From Verticillium longisporum (taxonomy: Eukaryota; Ascomycota; Sordariomycetes; Glomerellales; Plectosphaerellaceae), in assembly GCA_019188255.1 (NCBI GenBank), contig JAETXT010000001.1, positions 5,146,001-5,210,000 of the forward strand: DNA of 64,000 nucleotides. Reading direction: 5' to 3'. Each line of letters begins with the position of its first letter. The stretch's first letter is position 1. Position numbers and translations under genes: made by a program. Positions 33,397-44,753 of the stretch are shown one piece after another. The notes below the pieces were generated by a model. It saw only the letters and a program-made list of their open reading frames with translations, did no database searches and had not been told where the DNA came from.

Positions 33397-36300
33397 GGTG
33401 ATGACTGTGAGTCGACGGCACCAGTGATCTAGCTATCGACCACCTGTTCGTGACGTATGGACGGCGTCACCAAGCCGATGCGAATGAAGTAGAGTCAAGT
33501 CCGGTGGTTCCAAGGCCGGCGATGGGGTGGGGGAGATGGAAAGGACAGCCTGAAGACCTTGAAACTTGAGTTCGTGGGGTTGAGCGCACGTTGGCCGAAT
33601 TGAGCCTCGCTTCGCGGCTTCGCGGTGTTTTCCACGTCGCAATGAGGGGCGACTGCGGGTTCCTACGTAGTATGGCCTTGTTGGGCTGTAAACTGCAAGA
33701 TGAGTCGAGTCTAGCACAGCAGTCGCAGGTTTTGTCGAATGCAATGTAGGTGCTTGAAGAAAAGCCACGCAGGCGGCCGCCAACCGGGGGGTTGGTGTTG
33801 GTGTGTCAGGATGAGGAACACGTACGACGAGAGGAACCTGGGTCGTTGTGGAAGGGTAGTGAAATGAGAGGTGGGTGGCTGAGTTGAAGAGTCGGGCGCG
33901 AGGTCAGAGGCGCCCTGTGGTCGAGGTCAGCGTCAGGCTGAGCAAGAAGACGGCAGGAGAGAAATTAAGGCAGTCAAGTGTTAAGGCCAAATCGAGAGCC
34001 CAGAGTCCAGACTTTAGAGACCTGGAAGCGCAGTCCGTCAGGCCGAGGACCTGATGAAGGAGGCAGCGCGGAATGCAAGGGTAGCAGTCGTCTTCTCTCA
34101 GGCTCCAGTTGTACTGCTATGCATCCGGGGGGGAGAGGCGCCGGGACGATGGGGATTGTGAACGCACAAGTATCGTTTTTTTGGGTCGCTACGCTTTGCG
34201 AAGCTTTCTGCCGGTGGGACTTGTGACCAGGCGTTCCCTAGCACTGGGGGCTTTGACTGGGTTGGGCGCCTTTCGTTGAGCAGGGTGCGATGTGACGGAC
34301 AGCACGTGAATGTGGTAGAAGTGGAAAACTGCGGAGGAGGAGGAAGTGGTTGTCGGCAGGGATGGAGGGATCGTTGTTCCGGCAATCCCGCGCGCGTGGA
34401 TGGCGGGTGGGTGGTGGGTGTTGAGGCTGCTGACAACGTGCTAGCTCGAAAGTCTTGTGTGGTGGGTGCGGTGCAACGTCGAGTTTAGTAGGATGGTTTT
34501 GATCGGCTTGGTAATAAGGATGGGGGAATGGATGCGCTTCCTACGCCGAGTTGGGTTGGGGGGTTGCGGAGAGAATGACGGCGTCGGCGGACTTTGGCGG
34601 AAAGGAACAAAGAGGCGTGCGGCGACTTGAACAAGCGATATCTGCACTGTCGACACGAGACAGCTTTCTTCATCCCTCTGGCCCGGTTGAATTTTGCCCA
34701 CAGCCGGAGCACCGTGGTGAATCTGGCAAGCGACGGCTACGTGTGCTGGGGTTGCGAGAGACGAAGAAGACCAAGCTGCTCGGGTTGCCGGCCGGGTCCG
34801 TGACTCCCCCAGCAGGTACTGTATGCCGAGTCGTATGTTCGTAATCGTACTCACAGCGCGTACTTGTACGTAGTAGGGAGCTTTCTCGCCAGCTGGGCTG
34901 GGTCGAGACGGCAAGACGGGCAGGCTGCGCAGGCCAATGCCGTGGGCCAGCGGGGAGAGGGAGAAGGGTCTACTACCTTACTGTGTAGGTAGGTAGGGGA
35001 CTGGAGGGGTCAGACTGTGACGACATCAGCGGGCTACTGCAACCTGGTATCGACAAGAAACACTAGCCCTGAAGAGCCTGTCACCAACAGCATTCGGCCC
35101 TGTGCTCTGGAACCCTGGTCTGGGCCCTTTCTCTGCCTGGGTTCAGGGGTGGCTTTGGGGGGGGGAGTGCCCGGGCCTCTGGTTTTGACGTGACGAGGGG
35201 TCGACCTGGCGCACTCGATGTGTAGCTTGCTACGTTTTGCATCGACGTCTTATCGTACGACACCATGGGCCATCGAATGGATGATGGGCGAGGATGGTCA
35301 GTTTCTGGTGGCAGAGGCGACTCTGGTGGTAGAGGCGAAAGGAAATGGTCGATCTCGGTAGGTATGTGGGAAAGACGACAGACAGAGGAGTGTGGTGGGT
35401 GAAGTGGGGTGGGTTCTTCTGGTGGCTGGCAGCTGGCCCTGGATAGGATGCCGCAGGGCAGGCACGGTGTCGGCAGGATGGGTTGGACGGCTCTTGGCCT
35501 GGTCGATTCGGGACGATTTTGGGCATCTGCCTTGCCGGCTGGCGCTGTCGGGCAGTTGCGTTTTTACGATGGCTGCGTCGCTACTTCCCACCTGCATGAC
35601 TGGCTTGGCCGCTTCCGCCCTAGCGGGAGAGAGTCACGCCGAGTGGGGTCGATGCCCGATAGACGACTCATTATGCTTTGTTACATCGAGGGCGGGGTCG
35701 ATCACTGCTTGCCTCTCTAACCGGGTCTCCCAGACCTTCCCCATGGATCACTGCAGTTAGTGCTGCACGGCAGATAGAGCTACTCTACATGCAATCTTCA
35801 ACACCATCACAACTGGCCGCCCGGAGATGCTCCTACATAGACGACCGCATCATTCTAAGCGGCCTTCATCAGGAGAGCTCCCGATTCAGCACCCTGCACT
35901 TCCAGAGGTGTTTGACAACTGGGGAAAAAGCTCAGTTGTTGCACGTTTCCTACTCAGAAGACATATTGTACATACGTACGTGGAAATCGGACACCGGCGC
36001 CAGCAGCCAACAATCCCAGAAAGATCCGCCAAGAAGAAGACAGGAAGCTTCGCCAAAAAGAGAACACCTTCCTGTCTCGACCCCGGTCTCAGAGCAAGCT
36101 GAGAAGAAGCTCATCACGCAGACCCAGACGGCCCGACCACGAGACAGCAAATCCCGCCCCCACATATCGCCCTTCTCTCCAGCCTGTCACTCGCCAAGCT
36201 CGGTCATGGATAGCCCAAAAGGCAGCTGGGTATTGAATTTGCCCAATACGGTGACCCGGCCTTGGCCATGACGTCGTCAAACCTTCACTCGCTTAAAACC

Positions 36301-38600
36301 GAGGCCAGGCCAGCTTCAACCACCCCGCCGCATGCCTCTGAGGTTCCGTGCCGTTACTGTTGGCCATGTCGCGCCCCCGCGGCGGCATCGCATACAGGAA
36401 CACAACGCGCTGCCATGTACTCTCTCGCAGCACAAGTCCCGCGCTGCCCCCTACTCCAGGCCGGGGTCTGGACAGGTTACGGGGCCCGCGGCCTCCGGGG
36501 TGGGTACGGGCTCAGGCTCACGGGCCTTGATCCGTGTGAAGTTTCTCCGTGACGAACCACGACACAACACCGTCGCGCAGGAGCGACGGCCTGTATGTGT
36601 CGAAACTCTGGTATCCTTCCAGCGGTACACCGATCTTCCTATCGCTGTCCACGAGGACATCGTCGCCCTCACCGAACAGCGCCATGTGTGCGTTTCGCAC
36701 GCGGGAGGCGCGGACAAATGCTGACGAGGACGCGATGGCGCTCGCCCTCGGTCAGTTCGGTGTAGCAGTGAGAGAAGGCCACGTCGAGGGAGATTGCCGC
36801 GCCATCTTGCAACCGTGACCATCCAGGCTGTCGGGCATGATCAGGTGGTCGGCCGCTAGGCAGAAGAAAGCTTTCTTCTGTCTATCAGCAGCTTCCCCCA
36901 CCCCCTAAACCGGTTGCGCGACCTCTGTCCCCTATTTCTCAAGCTCTAACATGCTGTTCCACACAGCTCGACTCGGCCTTTTAGCTCCAGGAACACCTCG
37001 CCGCTCTCCACCACTTCTACACCAACGGTTCGAGCCGTCACACTTTACATACCAGGCTCGATGGCTAGGCTGTGTCGCCGGCGCAGGCGTTGAGGTCGGA
37101 GCGGAAGGCGGCGGGGTAACTGAAGCCAGAGTGCGTAGTTTGCTGTGAGGACGTGCATGGAAGGCCATGTCAATGTTTCTCGGCTTTGTGTAGATGAGTT
37201 GTTCGGCGAGGCTGGACCGCGACACAAAAGGCGTGCACCTGGCATGCCCATCAACCGCATATTTTCCGACGTGTCTGCCTGGTTCTCTCATACTTTTTCT
37301 TCCGGGCGAAAGGGTTCGCGAAGGCATACTTTGAGAACAGTCCGACCCTCTTCTCGTACCCCCAGTCTGTAGCGTCTCCGCGTAAATCCAACGTTCGACG
37401 CCCGACTTCATTCATTGGGGCGCTCTGTATTCGTCGCATCAACACATCCCATCCCCATCTGAGAAAAGGGGGGTGAAGCGGATCAGCGAAGAACGCGGGG
37501 TGAAAACGTCAGCCATGTGAACGGCCTATCAAAGCAACCCCTAATGCTTCTAGCTCGCCTTGCCGCGCACAGCGTTCAGTAATGGATCAACGCCTTCGGA
37601 TCTCTGGCCATCTTGCGACGCGCTCCGGTTGTCTGAGAGAGGTAGGGTGGATACTGTTTGCATTGAATTCTTCGTAGCTAGGACGATTGCGATTATTCGT
37701 CAGGTCAACATGCGTCGACGAAACTGCCAGGTGTGCTCATTGGCCTCATGTTTAGGCTGAGAACCGTTTCTACAGCACACCAGGCTAATTGTAAGGTTCG
37801 CGAAGCAATTGCAATGAAAATGTGGCGTACTGAGTGAGTCCCTCCCCGGCAACCATTCCTACTACCCAGTTGTCAAGCCTATTCATTCTACTACGTCCCT
37901 CATTCGTCATGGCATTGAATCGATCCATCCGTTGACGCGCTCTGGACAGGCTGGAGCTCTACCCAAGCCTCTACAGCTAGGCCCTAGGCATAAGGGATAT
38001 TGAGCGGTCAAGGGTCTTTAGTTTCTGAAGGTCATTATAGAGGCATCGGTCGCATTATTCCTTGAGTACGTCTCAATATTATTGCAACCGCTTGGCAGTC
38101 CATGTCGTATGTGCATATGGTTGTTTTGTTTCTACCATCAGGGTATGCCGATAATTTCTGGTTGAAATGTCTGTAAAGCTGTCAGAACGACCGCAGCATC
38201 AAAGAGCATTGCACATGTCGTGGAGTCGTTTTGCTGCTGAGAAATGCTGTTTTGTTCCGTACACAAGGCGGTGTTGTCGGGACCGAACTCTGAATGACAG
38301 AATTGGATTGCTATCAGCACACAGTGTCTTGACTTAGGCAACAAGGTGACAACTACACCATTTGCAGGTACATGCCAGCAACCGCACACACTAGCACATT
38401 GTGCACAGTAGAAGGAGAGTATGAAAATAATTTGAATTGTGGCTTGGCCGCCAATTGGATCCGGTTGCCGGATCCATGTGTCCATGAGGGCCCCCAGGTC
38501 ATTCGTCATGATATCATGGGTGTCGTCTAGCTAGATGGAGGAGGAACGCCTGAAAAAGAAGAGCGAACAAAGAAGTCTATAATATTCATCGTGGCTTTGT
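33397..38600. other. Long gene-free stretch
   Basis: About 5.2 kb. The part next to 33396 would be the promoter and leader of the Zn2Cys6 gene, unusually long if no gene intervenes. Frames of 100-200 codons (for example 35678-36271 plus) show no motifs, no third-position bias and no splice pattern. A 123-codon minus frame at 38138-38509 starts with ATG but looks like chance. A palindrome at 38457-38475 is listed separately. Non-coding RNA cannot be judged from sequence alone. Confidence 0.5.
38457..38475. repeat. Perfect 8-bp inverted repeat
   Basis: GGATCCGG and CCGGATCC separated by TTG. It is isolated, in the gene-free region downstream of the secreted protein gene. Possibly a dyad site; nothing else supports a role. 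Confidence 0.6.
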
Positions 38601-39629
38601 TCAGAGGGTTGCGCCTTGGTAGCCTTTGAGGGTATCACATGAGAGGTAATTGTTCTCGATGAAGGGGGTTGCAACTTGGAAGCCGAAAACTCCATTGAAG
38701 AATGTTGCGCTGGGAAAGGGGCCGACATTTGCCTCGATCGTGGCCTTGACGGGGGCCGGGGCAAAGGCACCCTTCGACAGTGGTGTGTCGAAGAGACGAA
38801 TCATCTGGTCGCACTGTTTGCCGTTGACGAAGATGGGCTGATTCGTCACATTCTTGAAGAATGATAGTGGATACGGCACTGCCTTGCAGGACGGCAGACG
38901 ACTGTACGCAAATGACATGTAGGTTGAGTTGCTCGTAGCCTTGAAGAAGGTGTTGCCTCCCGGAAGAGTCGCGTAGGCATCGCACTGGGGCGCAAATGTC
39001 GAAGGGTGGACGACGGTGCCGTAAGCCTCCGAGCCGTCGATGGCGGCCTTGTTGGACGCTGTGATCATTTGTTCTGGAGCCCAGCGGAAGACAGAGTAGC
39101 CGTCGCCCAGCAGGTCCAGAAAGGGAAACTCGAAACCGGATCTCTGGAGGCATGTCAGCGGGTTTCATCGTAGCAAGCGACATGAGAAACTTACGCTGAA
39201 ATCAGGGATGGTGAACTCCTGAAAACGAATATCATGGTCGTGGCCGGCCTGGAGCAGCACAGGGTACATGTCGGGCGGGAAGCTAGGTAGCAGAGACCGA
39301 TATGCGCTCTCAAGGATGGCATACTGCGCCGGAATAATCTGTCGGGCCGTGGCCAGAGGAATAGGGATGATGGCCAGCGTCATGTTCAGCACGCCCGTGG
39401 CGTTGTTCGGATAGTCCTGGAAGATGGGGTTTGGCTGGTCGTGTGTCACACAGGTGTCGTCTGCCGTGGCAGCGGCTGTGGGCCGCAGATGCAGGCTCAG
39501 AAAGGCGATGATGGCCACGAGAGAGACCTGCCAGAAGAAGGTATGCCCAGGTCTGGCCACCCAAGGAGCACCGAAGGCGGGCGACATTGGAGAGCTTGGT
39601 GAGAGTCGAGTGTGGGCGTTTGGCGACAT
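38601..39629 (-). CDS. Secreted or lumenal protein, possibly acetoacetate-decarboxylase-like fold
   Basis: Exons 39629-39195 and 39143-38601, 325 residues, phase-0 intron with a GTAAGT donor. The N-terminus has one strong hydrophobic segment (VSLVAIIAFLSLHL) followed by TAAATADD, a signal peptide or signal anchor. The body contains IPLATARQIIPAQYAIL, HDHDIRFQEFTIPDFS, FPFLDLLGDGYSVFRW, and several N-x-S/T sites (NATG, NMTL, NSTY, NVTN) fitting secretion. The pattern of a proline-flanked hydrophobic start and a long beta-rich body recalls acetoacetate-decarboxylase-like proteins, but this is inference from memory of the fold and no catalytic lysine can be assigned. An alternative start at 39587 would give a shorter leader. 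Confidence 0.65.
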
Positions 39630-39766
39630 GAGAGTGAGAAGGGCGAAGAGGCGAAAATAAAGGTCGCACGGGAGGGTGAAAGACGATGCTGTCGAGGATG
39701 GCGGATGGAGATGTGAGATGCTGGGCAAGGCTATGCAGGATGGCAACAATGAAGAGCAGCCTGAGA

Positions 39767-39833
39767 CATCGAAAGCAGACGAGAGCAGGGCATCGAAAGC
39801 AGACGAGGGCAGGGCATCGAAGGCAAAGACGAG
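39767..39833. repeat. 24-bp tandem repeat
   Basis: Two almost identical copies (39767-39790, 39791-39814) and a partial third of a unit beginning CATCGAAAGCAGACGAG. The array lies about 140 bp upstream of the secreted-protein start codon and so probably in its promoter or leader. Confidence 0.8.
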
Positions 39834-40405
39834 AGAAGGCGTTGCTGGGGTCGTCGACTCTGAACAAGACAGAGGAAGGCAGAAAGGGGGGGCAGGGCGG
39901 CGAGGGGAAGAAGGAGGGGGAAGCGTCTTTCTTTCTCGGCGATGAAGCACGCAAGCAGTTGACGATGGCAAGAGGTAAGCCGTTGATGATATACCAACAC
40001 AGGCGAGAAACAGGTTCGGGACCCGAGGAGAAACAAACAAGCCGTGTTTCTTCGAGTCATCTGGAACAACGGCAGGGGATTGGCCCGAGTTGATGGGACG
40101 GGCTGGGATGGGACAGGATGGACGGGGGAACTGAGTGTGAGATGGGATGAGTCGGGCACCGGCTTGCCCATTCATTCATTTGATCGATCATGCGTGCGTC
40201 ATCCATCCACCATTCGTGGAAGCGTCGAAACATGGGAGCCTGGCAGCGGAAGCTTTGGCGATGGTCACCCAGTCGGAGGGAACACAAACTCTAAGCGAGC
40301 GATCAGCTCACTTAGTCCAGGGATGCAGGTCCAGCACATGGCGCCGACAGGGTCAGCATGACCCCGAAGATCAGTCTGGTCAGCCTCGATCAGCCTGACA
40401 TTCAC

Positions 40406-40411
<6 letters not shown>

Positions 40412-40440
<29 letters not shown>
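40412..40440. repeat. TG dinucleotide microsatellite
   Basis: About 14 TG units, immediately followed by an irregular GA-rich tract to about 40478. Slippage-prone simple repeat in non-coding DNA. Confidence 0.9.
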
Positions 40441-40444
<4 letters not shown>

Positions 40445-41587
40445 AGAGAGCGAGAGAGCGAGAGAGACACAGAGAGAGTGCGGGCGAGCAGTGCCAGTCA
40501 AATGAGAAGGAATCGATGGATGAACATGGTGGTTCTTCTGGCGCAGTGCTGGCTTCGGATGACAGGCGTTCCGGGCTGCGACGTGAGCGATGACCGCCCA
40601 CCGCCGTCCCGGATGGCGGATGAGCCGGCAGCAGATGTGGGTTGCTGGCGTGGTTTATGCATACTAGCCGTCATGAGCGAACCGAACCAGAGCAGAGGTT
40701 TTGGGCGGCACGACGCCTACCTGCTTTAGGGTATCGCGACTGAGACCACGGACTTGATCAACAGCGTTCGCTCAGCCAATATTGAGACTCATTGGAGGCT
40801 GATTGAATTGGAGTCCGAGAAGCATTCCACGCCATCCTGATGATCGACGGATGGATTCGGGCATGATGCTGTTGTGTTGCTTTGCAGTGTCTCGGTCTGG
40901 TGGAGTCGGTGTTTTGCATGTCCCGCGTGCATGCATCTACTGATATGAAGCTATCAAATACCCTTGTATCTGGCGTATCGGGCTCCACGGTACATGGGCC
41001 CGCATCGCTGCATCGCCAAGATCATGACAGCCTCACCGGGCTGTAATTTCCTGGAGATGAAGGTTCCCATCAACAGGTGTTCCAGCACATCAGCGGGTGT
41101 TCCGGTTGGTATCAGGCCCTGATACTCTTTATTCTTTCTTGGTTTCGCATCAACCAACAAGGTTCTTGTCTCCCGCTGCATTTTCTCTGTCCTGCCACCG
41201 ACAGAAACTACCTCTACGCACACTGCTACCATCAAGTCTGTGCGCTATTGCCCCGGATCCGCCCTTTCCGACTGGCTTCATCTGATCTCGAGCTCGAGAA
41301 TTACCAATCCCTTCTCCTCAGGTCAGGCTCGCTTCAGGGGCGGTGAGCGTAATCCGCCCGACACTCGGCCACGTCTTCTCCGGTCTCACACAGAGTACAG
41401 GGAAACAAGTTCGTCTGCTCTTTTTGCCGTGGCAGGTCGTCCATTCGTGGCCCTCCATTGACAGCCCGATTTCGACCCATCCCTTCCCCTCCCTAAAGCT
41501 CTCTGTTGGCGTGCCCCATCTAGAAAGGCTCCGACCTTCCTTGCCCTTACATTCCAAGACAAGGCCGGCCATCCCACACACGCAAGC

Positions 41588-42259
41588 ATGGCCGAGAAAC
41601 AGCCGCAGGCCCCGGGCGTGCTCAAGACGCCCCTGTTGGCGCCAGCCCCGGGCGTCGTCCCTCCCGCGCGCCAGCCCCTGACGGCCGAGCAGCAGACCAA
41701 ATACGACGCTCTGCTGGCCGAGGCCCGCGCCTGGACGGATATCACGCCGGCCCCGCCCTCCCCCGAACGCCCGGCCGGTCCCCTAACCGACGCCGAGCGC
41801 CAGTGGCTCACGCGCGAGTGTCTCCTCCGCTACCTGCGCGCGACCAAGTGGAACCAGCCCGAGGCCGCGCGCCGCCTGCGCGACACGCTCGCCTGGCGCC
41901 GCGGCTACGGCGTCGGCCCCGACGAGGTCCTGACGCCCGACCACATCTCGCCCGAGTCCGAGACGGGCAAGCAGATCCTGCTGGGCTTCGACAAGGACGC
42001 GCGGCCCTGCCAGTACCTCAACCCGGGCCGCCAGAACACCGAGCCCTCGCCGCGCCAGGTCCAGCACCTCGTCTTCATGGTCGAGCGCGTCATCGAGCTC
42101 ATGCCCGCCGGCCAGGAGACGCTCGCCCTGCTCATCAACTTCAAGACGAGCAAGAGCCGTTCCAACACGGCGCCTGGCATTGGGCAGGGCCGCGAGGTGC
42201 TCAACATTCTGCAGACCCACTACCCCGAGCGCCTCGGCAAGGCCCTCATTATCAATGGT

Positions 42260-42322
<63 letters not shown>

Positions 42323-42758
42323 CTCTGTTCATGCTGACCACCATGCAGTCCCCTGGGTGGTCTGGGGCTTCTTCAAGCTCATCACGCCCTTCATCGACCC
42401 CTTGACGCGCGAGAAGCTCAAGTTCAACGAGGACATGAAGCAGTATGTCCCGCGCGAGCAGCTGTGGACCGAATTCAGTGAGGGCGACCTCCAGTTCGAC
42501 TACGACCACGCTGAGTACTGGCCCGCCCTGATGAAGCTGTGCCAGGGGAAGCGCGACGCCAAGCGGGAGCGCTGGGTCGCCGGCGGCAAGCTCATCGGCG
42601 AGCACGAGGACTACCTTGCCGGCGGCGAGGACAAGGGGCTTGCTGCTTCCTCCGCCGCCCCTGCCGCCTCTGCCGCCCCTGGTGCTGCTGGAGAGGCTGT
42701 CGCGAAGCCTGATGCGCCGCCTGCTGCCGCGCCGGAGGCTGTCACTCCTGCGAGTTAG
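41588..42758 (+). CDS. Sec14-like CRAL-TRIO lipid-transfer protein
   Basis: Exons 41588-42257 and 42349-42758, 359 residues. Members bind one phospholipid or other lipid in a hydrophobic pocket and couple lipid transfer to phosphoinositide signalling; cytosolic. A CRAL-TRIO N-terminal helical part (LTRECLLRYLRATKWNQPEAARRLRDTLAWRR) precedes the lipid-binding lobe (QILLGFDKDARPCQYLNPGRQN, LALLINFKTSKS, REVLNILQTHYPERLGKALIIN, then VPWVVWGFFKLITPFIDPLTREKLKF). The C-terminus is a low-complexity Ala/Pro tail. The intron sits exactly between LIIN and VPW, phase 1, and is filled by a CT microsatellite that may act as its pyrimidine tract. Closest fungal relatives are the yeast Pdr16/Csr1-type Sec14 homologs; which one is not decided here. 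Confidence 0.9.
42263..42318 (+). repeat. (CT)28 microsatellite inside an intron
   Basis: Twenty-eight uninterrupted CT units occupy more than half of the 91-nt intron of the Sec14-like gene, starting five bases after the GT donor. The intron still has a CTGAC branch-like motif and a CAG acceptor. Length is likely to vary between strains. Confidence 0.97.
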
Positions 42759-43089
42759 AGTGATGGGAAGACGAAGGATGGTGCCAGAAATTACAAGTTA
42801 GACATACATAGCGTTAGAGTTTCTCGAATATGGCTTAGGTTGAATTGAGTGTCTTATGGAGTATTAGCCCAAGTCAGATACCATTCACAGTAAGGTAGTC
42901 AATTTCTATTATCAGTCCTGAGACGGTCCTTCGTTAACCCCCTACACCGAGCACACCGAAACAGCCGTGCGCCCCACACCGAGCCTCGCACCTCCACCAG
43001 ACACCATCACCAGCAGCAGGACAGCTCCCGTTGACGTGCCGCCCGCCTCTTGACCACCACCAACGACAGCTCGCGCAGGTGATCCCGCC
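42759..43089. other. Short intergenic region
   Basis: About 330 bp between the Sec14-like stop and the Trs31 start, same strand. Contains the terminator of the first and the compact promoter of the second gene. No distinct element recognised. Confidence 0.5.
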
Positions 43090-43810
43090 ATGTCGAACCT
43101 TCAGTCCAAAGCCCCTACCAAGGAGCAGCCGGGGCTGCGTCTGCCGTCCAACGGCAAGACGATCTACCACCGCCCGCTCAACCGCACCAAGACGGCCGAG
43201 CTCTCGCAGGCCAGCTTCGCCTACCTCTTCAGCGAGATGATCAACTACGCCCAGCGCCGCGTCAAGGGCGTCGGCGAGCTCGAGCAGCGGTACGCCCTAC
43301 AAAAAGAGAGAGAGAGAGAGAGTCCCCCCGTTCTTTCGCTAACGTGCAGCCCGCAGCCTCAACAACCAAGGCCACCCCCTCGGCCTCAAGCTCCTCGACC
43401 TCCTCCTCCACCGCGAGCCGCCGCGCACCCAGCTGCGGCCACTCAACATCATCACGCTGCTGCACTTCATCAAGCAGAACCTCTGGCAGCACCTCTTTGG
43501 CCGCCAGGCCGACCGCCTCGAGAAGAGCGCCAACCCCGACACGCCCGACGAGTACATGATTGTCGACAACGAGCCGCTCGTCAACCGCTTCGTCAGCGTG
43601 CCGCGCGAGCTGAGCCAGCTCAACTGCGCCGCCTTTGTCGCCGGCATCGTCGAGGGCGCCTGCGACGGCGCCGGCTTCCCCGCCCGCGTCAGCGCGCACA
43701 GCATCAAGGCGCCAGGCAAGGAGGAGGCCGAGCTGTGGCCCGGCAGGACCGTGTTCCTCATCAAGTTCCGCGGCGAGGTCGTCGAGCGGGAGGGCTTCCT
43801 GAAGCAGTAG
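43090..43810 (+). CDS. TRAPP complex subunit Trs31 (TRAPPC5), Bet3 family
   Basis: Exons 43090-43289 and 43357-43810, 217 residues, phase-2 intron. Core subunit of the TRAPP tethering complexes, the exchange factor for the Rab Ypt1 in ER-to-Golgi and later traffic. Bet3-family order is visible: SQASFAYLFSEMINYAQRRV, LNNQGHPLGLKLLDLLLHRE, LLHFIKQNLWQHLFGRQADRLEKS, YMIVDNEPLVNRFVSVPREL, LNCAAFVAGIVEGACDGAGFPARVSAH and the closing strand TVFLIKFRGEVVEREGFL. The segment with NEPLVN and SVPRELSQLNCAAF is diagnostic of Trs31 rather than Bet3 or Trs33. The 67-nt intron contains an AG microsatellite. The length is close to yeast and animal orthologs plus a short N-terminal extension. Confidence 0.93.
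43305..43322 (+). repeat. (AG)9 microsatellite inside an intron
   Basis: Nine AG units begin 15 bases after the donor of the Trs31 intron. The tract is purine-rich on the coding strand, the opposite of the CT tract in the adjacent gene. A CTAAC branch motif and CAG acceptor follow. Confidence 0.95.
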
Positions 43811-44178
43811 GCGCGGTGAAGCGCGGCGCAGCAAGGGCACATTCGATGGGAGAGAGGCCTGCGGGCTCGAGAAGGGCATTGGTTTCGGCGTTTGGGAGGG
43901 GCGTGTCTTTGGCGTTTCTCGTCACGTTTGTCAAGAGGGCATTGGTTTTATGGGTGCTGTCCAGTCTATCCCGCCGAGGCAGCGAAAAAAAAAAACAATT
44001 CTTGATTCCGATGTTTGTCATGTTCAAGCATTCTGCCTGCTGTCGCACCCCGCGATGCGTATCCCTATGCTCGACCCGCAACCCGTCATGGCCAGTCCGG
44101 TCCTAACGATCCTAAACGCCTCGCTCCGAAATCATACACTCTCCCGCCTGCAGTGCTGGCCGTCTCGAGAGTCGGAGA
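43811..44178. other. Convergent intergenic region
   Basis: Between the 3' ends of Trs31 and the minus-strand small gene. A run of A near 43985-43995 may belong to the Trs31 3' processing region. No gene seen. Confidence 0.5.
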
Positions 44179-44699
44179 TCACCGCGGCATCTTCCTCTTC
44201 CTCTCGCCGCTTCTGGGTCCCTGCGCCATGAGCGCGCCCAGTCCGAGGTCCTTCCACGTCGCCTCCTTCTTGGCCTGCGTCGCCTTTGTGATGCCAAACG
44301 CCGCGTGCTGGTCGGGCACCACGTCGTCCTCGTCCTCCGGGTTAACGGGCAGCAGGAGCGCCGGCACGTAGACCTCGTCGTCGGGCAGGCGGTCCTTGCA
44401 GAAGTCCTCGAAGAGGTCGGCGTCGCCCGCGCGGTGCAGGTGGACGTGGGTGTGCGTCGCGTCTTTGTTCTGGGCGAGGGTCAGCATGCTTCTTTGCGGG
44501 CAGGCCGGCGGCGTACCATCTTGGGAAGCTGGTGGTGTTGGTAGAAGTCTTGGAGGATTGGATGACCGTCTAGAAGAACTGTCAAAGGGAGTTGTTTTGA
44601 ACATGCCAAGCCGAATCGTAATGTTGCTGCTCCCCGCCATTTCAGGGCCCGTGCGTCGGTCTCTACATCGACATCATCGCCAGGCTGAAGAACTCGCAT
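44179..44699 (-). CDS. Small acidic/basic protein, unrecognised
   Basis: Spliced model 44699-44517 and 44469-44179, 157 residues. The first exon reads MRVLQPGDDVDVETDARAL and LRFGLACSKQLPLTVLLDG, the second HVHLHRAGDADLFEDFCKDRLPDDEVYVPALLLPVNPEDED, ending with a basic KRKMPR tail that could be a nuclear signal. The intron has a GTACGC donor, a GCTGAC branch motif and a CAG acceptor. A competing unspliced frame (44640-44179, 153 residues, starting MAGSSNITIRLG) shares the second half; the branch motif and the hydrophobic pattern of exon 1 favour the spliced form. No signal peptide in either. It follows the secreted gene at 44754 by about 55 bp on the same strand, so the two may overlap in their untranslated regions. 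Confidence 0.55.
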
Positions 44700-44753
44700 T
44701 TTCAACACGAGAATCCGTCTAGATGCCGGAATCTTTGTTATTTCGTCCGACAA

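Larger units (their letters stand above)
39630..41587. other. Intergenic region between divergent genes
   Basis: About 2 kb between the starts of the secreted protein and the Sec14-like gene. It holds a 24-bp tandem repeat (39767-39833) and a TG microsatellite (about 40412-40440) followed by a GA-rich tract to about 40478. Frames such as 39165-40175 minus are read-through of the neighbouring exon. No additional gene is supported. Confidence 0.5.

Noticed and set aside
35678..36271. 197-codon plus-strand frame in a gap
   Set aside because: Starts with a non-ATG codon, no family features and overlapping frames of similar quality.
42180..42758. A frame running through the CT microsatellite of the Sec14-like gene, giving a Leu/Ser run
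   Set aside because: The repeat lies between a good donor and acceptor; splicing joins the two halves of the CRAL-TRIO domain exactly in phase.
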